Assembly (NCBI GenBank): GCA_959347345.1
Contig: OY365738.1
Coordinates: 992,001 to 1,056,000, forward strand
Length of the DNA: 64,000 nucleotides
DNA from: an uncultured Amylibacter sp.
GTDB lineage: Bacteria; Pseudomonadota; Alphaproteobacteria; Rhodobacterales; Rhodobacteraceae
Direction of reading: 5' to 3'
The position numbers and the translations under genes were made by a program. Below the pieces are notes generated by a model. It searched no databases and was not told the origin of the DNA. It saw nothing but the letters and a program-made list of their open reading frames with translations. Of this stretch, positions 20,260 to 28,776 are shown one piece after another; within the stretch, counting starts at the first letter, position 1; every line of letters begins with the position of its first letter.

Positions 20260-21036
20260 ATGATGACAATCGCACAACCCGCAAACAGGCTTTTGCTTGG
20301 TTTTCTCTTATCCGCGATAGCGTTATTGACGGCATGCGATGGTGGCAATCGCCCGCTTTTGCCTGATGCTACCCCCGTGGAAACCAGCGATTTCGCCTAT
20401 TTCGGACTGCTGAACGCACCGAATACCCCGAACAGAGACGGCGAGGTCACCCTAGCCCATAACTTTTTAAACGTGAATGGCAATAGGATTAGCACGGCTG
20501 GCTTTACCGAATTTAACATCCCCCCCACGGTTTGCACGAATGGCGGATGTGTTGCGCAGGCGGAGGCTGGCGATACGGGTAATGGCTATGCTTATTATAT
20601 AGCGGAGGATGCGAATGGCAACGCGGCGTATAGCTATGCTGGGATTTTGGCAAGCACCAATTTGGGCGAGCCTTTGCGGTCTTTCACCGCGCCCGTGGCG
20701 ACTTGGCGTGGCGAATGGTCTTTGAACGGCGTGGGTCCTGATACTGCGGATGAGGATGATGATTTCGTGATGCGTATTGATTATGGCAGTCGTCAATTCG
20801 CGGGCTCTGGCACGAAAATCATTGACGGAGTGGGGCATTTTATTAACGCTAATGGTCGTTATAGCGAGGCGGGCGTTATGCTAAATGGACAGGCTGATTT
20901 GATTCGCAGTAATGTTATTTATCAAGGGTTTTTAATCGGGTTGGTTGGATCAAGGGGTGCGGTTGGCGCGTTCCGCTCGTCCGATTCTGATCTTTCGTTT
21001 GCGGGCGGGTTTATCGTTAATCCGCCGACACGTTAA
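20260..21036 (+). CDS. Lipoprotein with a single YAGGF-type beta-rich domain
   Basis: A 258-residue predicted outer-membrane lipoprotein. The signal peptide ends in the lipobox LTAC with Cys26, and the start has AGGA seven bases upstream. The rest is one copy of the domain found in the giant lipoproteins at 33876-53299: YAGILASTNLGEPL, then WRGEW, an AGSGTK strand, and the closing GLVGSRGAVGAFRS with FAGGFIVNPP. It lacks the four-cysteine repeats and so shows that the domain can stand alone. Alternating polar/hydrophobic strands with Gly ends suggest a beta-barrel, possibly like TbpB/factor H-binding lipoproteins. Its stop overlaps the convergent nadD by 20 bp. Function unknown. Confidence 0.8.
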   Translation: MMTIAQPANRLLLGFLLSAIALLTACDGGNRPLLPDATPVETSDFAYFGLLNAPNTPNRDGEVTLAHNFLNVNGNRISTAGFTEFNIPPTVCTNGGCVAQAEAGDTGNGYAYYIAEDANGNAAYSYAGILASTNLGEPLRSFTAPVATWRGEWSLNGVGPDTADEDDDFVMRIDYGSRQFAGSGTKIIDGVGHFINANGRYSEAGVMLNGQADLIRSNVIYQGFLIGLVGSRGAVGAFRSSDSDLSFAGGFIVNPPTR

Positions 21037-21595
21037 GGGTTTTGGCGCGTAAATCCGTGCTGGATTGCCCGTGCAACGCCCCGATAGACAAACACCAGCA
21101 GGGCGCAGGGCGATACGGCAGGGCTTGGGAGTCGTGCGTGGCTAGGCGAGCGTTTGCGAATTGCCGCCCCGCAGGGGATTTCCCCGCCGCGATTTGATGG
21201 TGTGGGCGGGCGATAACACCGATGGGCATGGTTTTGATAATCCGTTGCCACGCGTGCCAAGTGTGCAGGGTGGCAAAGCTATCCGCGCCCATAAGAAACA
21301 CAAAATTTGTCGTACGATAGCGGGTTTTCAGCGAGGTTAGGCTATCAATCGTATAGGGGCTGGGGATGCGCGATTCCCAGTCTTTTATGATGATACGCGG
21401 GTCGGTCGCTATCGTTTGACAGGCGGTTAATCGCGTGGGATAGTCATGGGTCGGCGGCGGTTTCAGTGGATTTTGCGGGCTGACCAGCCACCATATTTTA
21501 TCCAGAGCAAAGGCGGCAAGGGCGCGATGCGACAAGTGGATATGTCCTTGGTGGGGCGGGTCGAATGACCCGCCGAGGAGTCCTATTTTTTTCAT
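21017..21595 (-). CDS. nadD: Nicotinate-nucleotide adenylyltransferase
   Basis: A 192-residue NadD, which makes deamido-NAD from nicotinate mononucleotide and ATP. The nucleotidyltransferase signature GGSFDPPHQGH is at residues 8-18. LMGADSFATLHTWHAW with RIIKTMPIGVIARP is the family's middle motif, and the C-terminal STDLRA corresponds to the usual SSTxIR phosphate-binding motif. The family motif is kept although position 3 is Asp rather than a small residue. Convergent with the lipoprotein gene, overlapping it by 20 bp. Confidence 0.93.
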   Translation of the reverse strand: MKKIGLLGGSFDPPHQGHIHLSHRALAAFALDKIWWLVSPQNPLKPPPTHDYPTRLTACQTIATDPRIIIKDWESRIPSPYTIDSLTSLKTRYRTTNFVFLMGADSFATLHTWHAWQRIIKTMPIGVIARPHHQIAAGKSPAGRQFANARLATHDSQALPYRPAPCWCLSIGALHGQSSTDLRAKTLNVSAD

Positions 21596-21597
21596 GG

Positions 21598-21630
21598 TAG
21601 TTATTAGTTGTTAGTTGTTAGTTATTAGTG
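21598..21630. repeat. Heptanucleotide array between nadD and the pentapeptide gene
   Basis: Units TTAGTTG/TTAGTTA with period 7, filling nearly the whole gap between the nadD start and the stop of the pentapeptide-repeat gene. Confidence 0.8.
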
Positions 21631-21632
21631 GA

Positions 21633-23198
21633 TTACTTCAAGCGGAAACGGATGCGTAGGGTTAGCAGGAGCAGGAATAAGAATATAATACCGAGAACGG
21701 TTTGGAATGCCCAGATGGTATTAAAAAAGTTATTACCCACAAAGTATTTATAGCACTCCTTAAATGGTCCATTATTAAAAAATAAAAAACTGTGTGAATT
21801 AGCTATGGAAATGGGGACAGAGCAAGCCATGCTTTTTGCTATTTCCCATGCCCCACCTTTCCAACACGCCAACCATGCATTAGCAAAAGCCATCATAGCA
21901 ATAGCTTGCGCACCTAAAACCATATGCCAGAACCACCCCCAAAGAGCATGTTTAATCCCATAACCATAATCGGCCAGTTTTTCATAAAGATAGTAAAAGA
22001 ACTTCACCGCACGGCTTGACCGCCATCGCCGACAGCGCATTTCTTGGCGGTAAAAAAAATGTTCGTCATGGTATTTATCCAGCCCTTTCATTTGAGCGGA
22101 TAGGTTTTCATAAGCATTTTGGTTATCTATCATTCGTCCCTCGTCATTGCCATTAATTTTAGACCAGTCTATTTGAGGCCAAAGTTTAACATCCCAATCC
22201 CAAATAGTGTTTGAATACATCTCTGCTTTGTAAAAACTTGGTACATATTTTTTGAATTTTGCATTTCTAAAACTTGTAAGTCCTGTAATCTTTACCTTAT
22301 CAAATTTTACGCTATCAAAAAATTCTGTATCCGCAAAAAATATTATATCATTGAACTTTGCTTCATCAAAACTTACATCCTTACGAAACTTTGTATCAGA
22401 AAAAAATGCTCCATTAAGGAATTTTACCTTATAAAAATCCGCTCTTTTAGAAAATTTTGACTCAGAAAAAAATGCGGCTTTAGAAAAAATTGACTCGGCA
22501 AAATACGCTTCATGCTTAAAATTTATATTAGAAAAAACCGCAACATCAGAAAATGTAACATTCATAAAATTTGCAACGCCAGAAAAAGTCGTACCATTAA
22601 AATTAGGATTGGTAGTTATATCTGTAGTTCCAGCAAAGACAGTTGACATAAAACTTACATTTTTTTGAAAAATTGCATCAAAAAAATTTGTACTTCTACA
22701 AAATCTCGCTTTCGTAAAATCTGCCTCTGCACGGAACTGTGTTTTGTTAAAATCTGCACTTTTATAAAAAGCTGCTTTATTAAAATGCACATCCTCAAAA
22801 AATTTTGTATCCTTAAAAGATACATCTATAGGAAAAATTAACATTGAAAAATCAACAATTTTATCAAAAGATACGTTAGACAAATCAATAACTTCTATTG
22901 TTGTTGGATTTCCTAGTTCTGTTATTAAATCTCTTATTGGAACGTTCATATCGCCATACAAATGAATGCCACCCTTTTTATTAAAGTGGCTATCATGAAG
23001 AATATCTTGTATTGCTGAAATGTCAAAATTTACAATTGTGCCTTGATTTCTTAAAATGCAGAACGCCGAAAACCAATGACTCCCTTGGGGCAATTGATTT
23101 TGCTTATCAAGATTAAAAGTTTCCAGCAAAAACCTACCCCAAGGGCTATCCTCGGCAGGTGTTCGTTTAATTCCATCATCTAATTTTTTATCAGCCAT
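21633..23198 (-). CDS. Pentapeptide-repeat membrane protein, paralog 1
   Basis: A 521-residue protein. Residues about 95-330 consist of pentapeptide-type repeats with Phe at the centre (units such as ADFTK, VSFMS, AFFSE, VHFNK), which should form a right-handed quadrilateral beta-helix. A linker with YHDEHFFYRQEMRCRR and LYEKLADYGYG follows. The C-terminus has two or three hydrophobic segments and ends LLTLRIRFRLK. The start at 23198 (MADKKL) has GGGGAGGG directly upstream; an upstream ATG at 23213 lacks a site. It is paralogous to 27381-28730. AT-rich and flanked by heptanucleotide arrays and a repeat remnant, it looks like an accessory insertion. Function unknown. Confidence 0.78.
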   Translation of the reverse strand: MADKKLDDGIKRTPAEDSPWGRFLLETFNLDKQNQLPQGSHWFSAFCILRNQGTIVNFDISAIQDILHDSHFNKKGGIHLYGDMNVPIRDLITELGNPTTIEVIDLSNVSFDKIVDFSMLIFPIDVSFKDTKFFEDVHFNKAAFYKSADFNKTQFRAEADFTKARFCRSTNFFDAIFQKNVSFMSTVFAGTTDITTNPNFNGTTFSGVANFMNVTFSDVAVFSNINFKHEAYFAESIFSKAAFFSESKFSKRADFYKVKFLNGAFFSDTKFRKDVSFDEAKFNDIIFFADTEFFDSVKFDKVKITGLTSFRNAKFKKYVPSFYKAEMYSNTIWDWDVKLWPQIDWSKINGNDEGRMIDNQNAYENLSAQMKGLDKYHDEHFFYRQEMRCRRWRSSRAVKFFYYLYEKLADYGYGIKHALWGWFWHMVLGAQAIAMMAFANAWLACWKGGAWEIAKSMACSVPISIANSHSFLFFNNGPFKECYKYFVGNNFFNTIWAFQTVLGIIFLFLLLLTLRIRFRLK

Positions 23199-23235
23199 CC
23201 CTCCCCTATACATTGTATAAAGAAAAGAGGCAAGA

Positions 23236-23312
23236 GACCCCGCCCCCCAGCTCTCCGCAGGAGGGGTGGGCGGGCGGGAACCAAAAAACCTCTGCTCTTA
23301 ATCGCTAATAAC
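23236..23312 (-). repeat. Degenerate fragment of the interspersed structured repeat
   Basis: On the minus strand this matches the first about 75 bp of the element: AGCAGAGGTTTTTTGG, CCACCCCTCCTGCGGAGAGC and GGGGCGGGG. It lies just upstream of the pentapeptide gene start. Confidence 0.7.
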
Positions 23313-23327
23313 CAACGCCTAATCTCA

Positions 23328-23371
23328 AATAACCAATAACTAACAACTAATAACTAATAACTAACAACTAA
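23328..23371. repeat. Heptanucleotide array upstream of ettA
   Basis: Period-7 units CTAATAA/CTAACAA, directly before a promoter-like sequence. Confidence 0.75.
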
Positions 23372-23373
23372 AC

Positions 23374-23401
23374 TTGACTCCCTGACAAAATCCACTATTA
23401 G
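23374..23401 (+). promoter_or_regulatory. Possible promoter of ettA
   Basis: TTGACT (23374-23379) and TATTAG (23396-23401) with a 16-bp spacer, 36 bp before the ettA start. Confidence 0.45.
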
Positions 23402-23437
23402 CAACAAACAAAACCACTCACCAGAAAGACCCACCCA

Positions 23438-25090
23438 ATGGCAACCCAACCCTACGTCTATTTTATGGAAGGCGTGTCCAAAACCTACCCAGGCGGTAAG
23501 CCGTGCTTTGAAAACATCCACCTGTCCTTCCTGCCGGGCGTGAAAATCGGCGTGGTCGGCGTGAATGGCACGGGCAAATCCACTCTAATGCGCATCATGG
23601 CGGGTATAGACAAGGATTTCAGCGGGCAAGCCTGGGCTGCCAAAGGCGCACGAGTCGGCTATTTACCGCAAGAACCCCACCTTGACGACTCGGTCAATGT
23701 CCGCGAAAACATCATGCGCGGCGTGCAACATCACCGCGCCGTATTGGAGCGGTATAACGAGCTGGCAATGAATTATTCGGACGAAACGGCGGATGAGATG
23801 GCAACCCTGCAAGACCAAATCGATGCCCAAGACCTCTGGTCGCTGGACGCGGATATTGACATAGCCATGCAGGCCTTGCACTGCCCCCCCGATGACGCGG
23901 ACACGAATAGCCTGTCTGGGGGCGAACGCCGCCGCGTTGCCTTGTGTAAATTGCTGTTGGAAAAGCCCGATATGTTGTTGTTGGACGAGCCAACAAACCA
24001 TCTGGACGCGGAAACCATCGCGTGGTTGCAAAACCATCTTATGGACTATAAAGGCACGGTTTTAATCGTCACCCACGACCGCTATTTTCTGGATAATATC
24101 ACCAGTTGGATTTTGGAAATTGACCGAGGGCGCGGGATTCCCTATGAGGGCAATTATTCCGCGTGGTTAGAGCAAAAAGCCAAACGCGTGGCGCAAGAAG
24201 CCCGCGAAGACAAAAGCCGCAGTAAGACCTTGGAACGCGAGCTGGGCTGGATGCGCCAAGGGCAAAAAGCCCGCCAAGCCAAGCAAAAAGCGCGGGTTAA
24301 TGCCTATCACGATTTGGCCGACCAGTCCGAGCGTGACCGTGTTGGCAAATCCCAAATCATCATCCCAAACGGCGAGCGGTTGGGCAGTAAAGTGATAGAA
24401 GTCAAGGGGTTATCCAAATCTTTCGGCGAAACTGCGCTGATAAACGATTTGTCCTTCACCCTGCCCCCAGGCGGAATTATCGGCGTAATCGGGGCGAATG
24501 GCGCGGGCAAATCCACGTTATTTCAAATGCTAACAGGGCAGGAAAAACCGGACGCGGGGTCTATCGTTTTCGGGGATACCGTGGCGTTGTCCTATGTTGA
24601 TCAATCGCGCGATGCTCTGGACCCGAAGAAAACCGTCTGGGACGAAGTGTCCAGCGGGCAGGATATTATTATGCTGGGCGATGCGCAGATGAACTCCCGC
24701 GCGTATTGTTCCAGTTTTAATTTCAAAGGGGGCGACCAGCAAAAACCCGTGGGGTTGTTATCGGGTGGCGAGCGCAACCGCGTGCATCTGGCTAAGCTGT
24801 TAAAAAGCGGTGGCAATGTGTTGTTATTGGATGAGCCAACGAACGATTTGGATGTGGAGACTCTGCGGGCGTTGGAGGATGCGATTGATCATTTCGCTGG
24901 CTGTGCGCTGGTGATTTCCCACGATCGGTTCTTTTTGGATAGGTTATGCACGCATATTTTAGCGTTTGAAGGCGCGGGGTCGGTGGAATGGTTTGAGGGA
25001 AATTTTGCCGATTATGAAGAGGATAAAATTCGGCGGTTAGGCGATTCATCTAGCGGCGGACGGGTGAAATATAAGAAATTCGCGCGGTAG
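23438..25090 (+). CDS. ettA: Energy-dependent translational throttle protein EttA (ABC-F)
   Basis: A 550-residue cytoplasmic ABC-F ATPase without membrane domains. It binds the ribosomal E site and gates entry into elongation according to ATP/ADP level. Two ABC cassettes are seen: GVNGTGKST with LSGGERRRVALCKLL, then GANGAGKST with LSGGERNRVHLAKLL. The cassettes are joined by the linker (P-site tRNA interaction motif) with ERELGWMRQGQKARQAKQKA. The beginning YFMEGVSKTYPGGKP and the end VKYKKFAR are typical of EttA rather than other ABC-F types. Confidence 0.95.
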   Translation: MATQPYVYFMEGVSKTYPGGKPCFENIHLSFLPGVKIGVVGVNGTGKSTLMRIMAGIDKDFSGQAWAAKGARVGYLPQEPHLDDSVNVRENIMRGVQHHRAVLERYNELAMNYSDETADEMATLQDQIDAQDLWSLDADIDIAMQALHCPPDDADTNSLSGGERRRVALCKLLLEKPDMLLLDEPTNHLDAETIAWLQNHLMDYKGTVLIVTHDRYFLDNITSWILEIDRGRGIPYEGNYSAWLEQKAKRVAQEAREDKSRSKTLERELGWMRQGQKARQAKQKARVNAYHDLADQSERDRVGKSQIIIPNGERLGSKVIEVKGLSKSFGETALINDLSFTLPPGGIIGVIGANGAGKSTLFQMLTGQEKPDAGSIVFGDTVALSYVDQSRDALDPKKTVWDEVSSGQDIIMLGDAQMNSRAYCSSFNFKGGDQQKPVGLLSGGERNRVHLAKLLKSGGNVLLLDEPTNDLDVETLRALEDAIDHFAGCALVISHDRFFLDRLCTHILAFEGAGSVEWFEGNFADYEEDKIRRLGDSSSGGRVKYKKFAR

Positions 25091-25115
25091 TGGATGGTGT
25101 GGTTTTGGCGGGCGA

Positions 25116-25745
25116 TTATCCCAGTTGCAACGGCCGCAACCGCCCAACCCAGTTGCCCGTATCCAAACACATCCAACCGATGGTTTCAATGATTTCGGTG
25201 TGGCGACCTGCTATGTTATCAATAAAAACAATCGGCTCGTAGTGGGCAATGCGATTGCGCAAACGGCGAATCGTATAAATCCTATCGCGCAAAGGACGAA
25301 GTTTCCCCTTATAGTTTGGAAACCCGTTGTGAATGGTCGGTCGCCATAAAGATTCCTCGTATTTCTTACCCAGCAGCCTAACCCAAAATCCCAAGGAAAG
25401 ACTCGCGACTATCCGCCCCATATATTCAGGCGTATCATTCATTTTATCTATGGGCAATCTGTCACGCGCCTCTTCAATTTTTTCTCTGCTTTCATTTGTT
25501 AGGGGCGTTTTGGGATTTATTAACCAATCAACACCATAATCTTGTTGCATAGTATCGTGGATTTTATTACGCAAGCAAATTTCAAAACACGACAGAATCG
25601 GGTAGAATTCTGCGGATATACGCATGTTTTCTTCGTATAGTTTTAGAGCTTTTTCAAAGTCATCACCAGAATGTGATAGGAATTTTTGCAATCTTTGGTC
25701 TGAAATTGCTTGGGTTATCGCGTTGATTTTATTGTATTTATTCAT
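25116..25745 (-). CDS. Abi-like (Abi_2/HEPN) protein
   Basis: A 209-residue protein resembling the Abi_2 (AbiD/AbiF-like) family of phage-abortive proteins. Evidence: the N-terminal helix DDFEKALKLYEENMRISAEF followed by YPILSCFEICLRNKIH, then EYMGRIVASLSLGFWVRLLG, and the C-terminal motif RLRNRIAHYEPIV. Arg163-Asn164 and His168 in this motif fit the R-x4-6-H active site of HEPN RNases. I chose Met at 25745, with AAGG nine bases upstream; 25751 is an alternative. A standalone gene between ettA and argF. Its defence role is inferred from the family. Confidence 0.75.
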   Translation of the reverse strand: MNKYNKINAITQAISDQRLQKFLSHSGDDFEKALKLYEENMRISAEFYPILSCFEICLRNKIHDTMQQDYGVDWLINPKTPLTNESREKIEEARDRLPIDKMNDTPEYMGRIVASLSLGFWVRLLGKKYEESLWRPTIHNGFPNYKGKLRPLRDRIYTIRRLRNRIAHYEPIVFIDNIAGRHTEIIETIGWMCLDTGNWVGRLRPLQLG

Positions 25746-25855
25746 TTTCATCTGCCTTTTTGTTAAATTATGCAACACTTTTTACCAATTATTTGGCTGA
25801 ATTGCAATTTTTTACTTGCAAAGAGGTGTGAAAAGGGCTAATTATATTCCTGTGT

Positions 25856-25900
25856 ACCCCCGGTGTGATCCGTATGTTTCTAATATACGCCCCCGGGGGT
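25856..25900. repeat. Long two-part inverted repeat downstream of argF
   Basis: The outer arms ACCCCCGG (25856-25863) and CCGGGGGT (25893-25900) enclose the inner arms CGTAT (25871-25875) and ATACG (25885-25889). It lies 28 bp past the argF stop. No T-run follows on either strand, so it may be an RNA-stabilising 3' hairpin rather than an intrinsic terminator. Confidence 0.5.
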
Positions 25901-25927
25901 CAAGATTTTAGCCACTCTGTGCACCCC

Positions 25928-26863
25928 CTAAACCCCCAAACACCACCGCATAATCGCCTTTTGCACATGCAGCCTATTCTCTGCCTCGTCAAACACGACC
26001 GACTGCGCACCGTCCAGCACTTCGCTGGTGACTTCCTCGCCCCTATGGGCGGGCAAACAATGCATAAATAACGCCTGCCCCCCTGCCCGCGCCATTAAAT
26101 CCGCATCCACGCGATAGGGCGATAGTAAATTATGCCGCGCCAAAGCCGTATCAGGCGAGTCATGCATGGAAACCCAAGTATCGGTCAGAACCAAATCCGC
26201 GCCCGCAACCGCCGCCCCAGCGTCAGGTTCAATAGACACGCCAGCCCCGCGCCCTCGGGCAAAATCGATAAACTCCGCGTCAGGAGATAAATCCTGCGGA
26301 CCCGAAAACACCAAGTCATAGCCGAACTGCCCGGCGCCTTGAATCAAACTATTACACACATTATTGCCATCGCCTAGATAGACGACTTTTTTACCCTTAA
26401 TCGCCCCGCGATGCTCTTCATAGGTCATAATATCCGCCATAATCTGGCACGGATGCGTGCGGTCAGTCAGCCCGTTAATGACAGGCACATCGGCGTAATG
26501 CGCCCATTCCGCCAGCACATCCTCGGCAAAGGTGCGTATCATCACCATATCCACATAGCGCGATAGCACCCGCGCCGTATCCGCTATGGATTCACCGTGT
26601 CCCATCTGCATATCCGCGCCCGATAACACGACGGTTTGCCCGCCCATTTGGCGCACGCCTATGTCAAAGGACACGCGAGTGCGGGTAGAGGGCTTTTCAA
26701 ATATCAGCGCGACAATGCGGTTTTGGAACGCGCAGTCTTTATCCACAAACCCGCGAGGTTGCGTGGCGCGTTTATCCTTTATCGCGCGGGCGTTTGTGAG
26801 GATTTGGCGCAGGTCATCGGGCGAGGTTGTGTGAATATCTAGGAAATTGCGGTTTTGGGTCAT
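25928..26863 (-). CDS. argF: Ornithine carbamoyltransferase
   Basis: A 311-residue enzyme that makes citrulline from ornithine and carbamoyl phosphate in arginine synthesis. Carbamoyl phosphate-binding STRTR is at residues 59-63, with HPCQ in [14 protein letters not shown], ornithine-binding DTWVSM, and the catalytic-loop [13 protein letters not shown] near the C-terminus. It lies 1.9 kb from argD on the same strand. In many alphaproteobacteria argD and argF are adjacent; here two plus-strand genes sit between them. Confidence 0.97.
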   Translation of the reverse strand: MTQNRNFLDIHTTSPDDLRQILTNARAIKDKRATQPRGFVDKDCAFQNRIVALIFEKPSTRTRVSFDIGVRQMGGQTVVLSGADMQMGHGESIADTARVLSRYVDMVMIRTFAEDVLAEWAHYADVPVINGLTDRTHPCQIMADIMTYEEHRGAIKGKKVVYLGDGNNVCNSLIQGAGQFGYDLVFSGPQDLSPDAEFIDFARGRGAGVSIEPDAGAAVAGADLVLTDTWVSMHDSPDTALARHNLLSPYRVDADLMARAGGQALFMHCLPAHRGEEVTSEVLDGAQSVVFDEAENRLHVQKAIMRWCLGV

Positions 26864-27031
26864 TGGGGGCTTTCTTTTATTTGTTAGGTGTTGGTTATTA
26901 GTTATTCGTTATGGATTGTCAATTATGAATTTTTAGAAAATATGGAAAAAGGGATTATTTGCGAGGCTCTTGCCCTTTTGTGTGGTATAGTTTATGGGGT
27001 GTGGATGTTTGGTTTAATAATGGAGACACGC

Positions 27032-27373
27032 ATGGCAAACAAATCAAAATATACCCTGCTAATCGCGGGTTGCCTTGCCATGATGATTGGTGGGTGTGCA
27101 AAAACTGTTACAAAGAACTGGCAACCTATTCAAGGCAACAAAGAGGATGGTATTGTTACTCTCGGTTATTATTATAGCCCAAGCTGGGAGAGACCAATAG
27201 CAGACGAACAACAAGGGCTTGATACAGCATCACAAACATGCAAGACTTTGGGGTATAAAACAGCAGTAATTTTTGACATTCCGCAAGCAAAATGTACAGA
27301 AATTTATGATTTTAAACAGAATGGCACAGAATGCGTTCAGAATCTGATGTCTAGAAATTATCAGTGTCAGTAG
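27032..27373 (+). CDS. YecR-like lipoprotein
   Basis: A 113-residue lipoprotein. The signal peptide ends IGGC with Cys22, and the start at 27032 has GGAGA six bases upstream; in-frame starts further upstream are less likely. The mature part is like the enterobacterial YecR family: KNWQPIQGNKEDGIVTLGYY, then ADEQQGLDTASQTCKTLGYK and a C-terminal NYQCQ, with paired cysteines. YecR's function is not established, although in enterobacteria the gene is associated with flagellar regulation. It is followed after 7 bp by the pentapeptide-repeat gene, and both lie inserted between argF and argD. Confidence 0.72.
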   Translation: MANKSKYTLLIAGCLAMMIGGCAKTVTKNWQPIQGNKEDGIVTLGYYYSPSWERPIADEQQGLDTASQTCKTLGYKTAVIFDIPQAKCTEIYDFKQNGTECVQNLMSRNYQCQ

Positions 27374-27380
27374 GTGCGGT

Positions 27381-28730
27381 ATGTATGAGGTAGGCCGAAT
27401 TCAAAAAAAAGGCAACAGCATCGTGTGGCGGCAATTTATGACGGACACCCTCATACTTGATGATAGTGAGGGTAAAGCAAATGGCTGGCACTGGTTTTGG
27501 GGGCTTCATTACTTATACGATTTAGACCTTGCGACAATATATGATAACGTTCCTGATGAACACTGGTTTAAAGAGGTAGATGATGACTTTCATAATTTAG
27601 AAAAAATATATAATGACTGTGAAAAAGCTGGATTATCTACGGCTATGGGCAATTTGTCAGATAAATTTGAATACTTAGAAAATACTATCTACTTTTATGA
27701 TTCACCCTTTAAATATCCCATTGATTACTCTACTTTTATCTTTCCAACGAATATATCATTTGAAGAAACAAAATTTCAGGCTGATGCAAATTTTAGCAAG
27801 GCACTATTCTTAGGAGATGCTCGCTTTAGCGGTGTTCATTTTCTTGAAACTGCTGATTTTACGAATGCTATATTTTGTGGAAAAACGGCTAAGTTTAGAA
27901 ATGTTCATTTTTACAAAATAGCAGATTTTACGGATACAACATTCAAAGGATATGCTAATTTCAAAGGTTCACAAATTAAAGGACGAACAACATTCCAACG
28001 AGCAAAATTTGAGCTTCACGCACCGCGATTTTATAATGCAGAATTTAACGATGAAATGACTTTTTCTGGCATGATTCCACCAAAATTTGGGATAGATGAA
28101 AATGATAGACTTAATGAAAAAGGCTACAAATCTAATGATGCAAAAGAGACTGCTAAACGATATAGAAAAAGAATAGAAGAAAATCAAAACTCCTATGAAA
28201 ACACATCAACAAAATTAACCGAAAAGAACAAATACCACGACGCACATTTTTTCTTTCGTCAAGAAATGCGCTGTCGGCGACAGCTTATAAATTATTTAGA
28301 TATGAAAAAACTCGCACATTATTTGACTTGGCGAGAAACTGGCAAATATTTTACTCCTAAGCAAATTGAAAAATATTTAATCATTAGCTTTTATTGGCTC
28401 TATGAAAAACTTGCCGATTATGGCTATGGGACTGGGCGAGCTTTTACAGCTTGGTTTGCCCATATCTGCTTTTGGGCAGTAGTGCTAATGTTTGTTAATT
28501 ATCAAAAAACCTCTATGGTAACAAATCCGTTTTGGTGTTCCATTCTTACTTCCCTTGTCAATGCTCATAATTTTTTTCTCGCCAACGGTGGTGGGTTGGA
28601 AAGTTGTTATGGTAAAAAAATCCCTCTTGCATTAAATCTCATTTGGGGCGTTGAAACCATCCTCGGTATTCTTTTCCTCTTCCTGCTCCTGCTAACCCTC
28701 CGCGTCCGTTTCCGCCTAAATAACCAATAA
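27381..28730 (+). CDS. Pentapeptide-repeat membrane protein, paralog 2
   Basis: A 449-residue paralog of the protein at 21633-23198. It has an acidic, aromatic N-terminal region and about a dozen Phe-centred pentapeptide units (residues about 125-220: ANFSK, ADFTN, ANFKG and similar). It then shares ENQNSYENTSTKL, KYHDAHFFFRQEMRCRRQ and WLYEKLADYGYGTG with paralog 1, ahead of two or three C-terminal hydrophobic segments ending LLTLRVRFRLNNQ. It lacks part of the repeat block of paralog 1 and carries a lysine-rich insert (NDAKETAKRYRKRIEENQ). The start is uncertain, with a weak ribosome binding site. Probably an inner-membrane protein with a cytoplasmic beta-helix. Function unknown. Confidence 0.78.
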   Translation: MYEVGRIQKKGNSIVWRQFMTDTLILDDSEGKANGWHWFWGLHYLYDLDLATIYDNVPDEHWFKEVDDDFHNLEKIYNDCEKAGLSTAMGNLSDKFEYLENTIYFYDSPFKYPIDYSTFIFPTNISFEETKFQADANFSKALFLGDARFSGVHFLETADFTNAIFCGKTAKFRNVHFYKIADFTDTTFKGYANFKGSQIKGRTTFQRAKFELHAPRFYNAEFNDEMTFSGMIPPKFGIDENDRLNEKGYKSNDAKETAKRYRKRIEENQNSYENTSTKLTEKNKYHDAHFFFRQEMRCRRQLINYLDMKKLAHYLTWRETGKYFTPKQIEKYLIISFYWLYEKLADYGYGTGRAFTAWFAHICFWAVVLMFVNYQKTSMVTNPFWCSILTSLVNAHNFFLANGGGLESCYGKKIPLALNLIWGVETILGILFLFLLLLTLRVRFRLNNQ

Positions 28731-28776
28731 CTAATCACTAATCACTAATCACTAACCACTAATCACTAACCGCTAA
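28721..28776. repeat. Heptanucleotide array between convergent genes
   Basis: Units CTAATCA/CTAACCA, period 7. The array covers the last codons of both the pentapeptide gene and argD, and it supplies the argD end VSD-stop. Confidence 0.85.
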
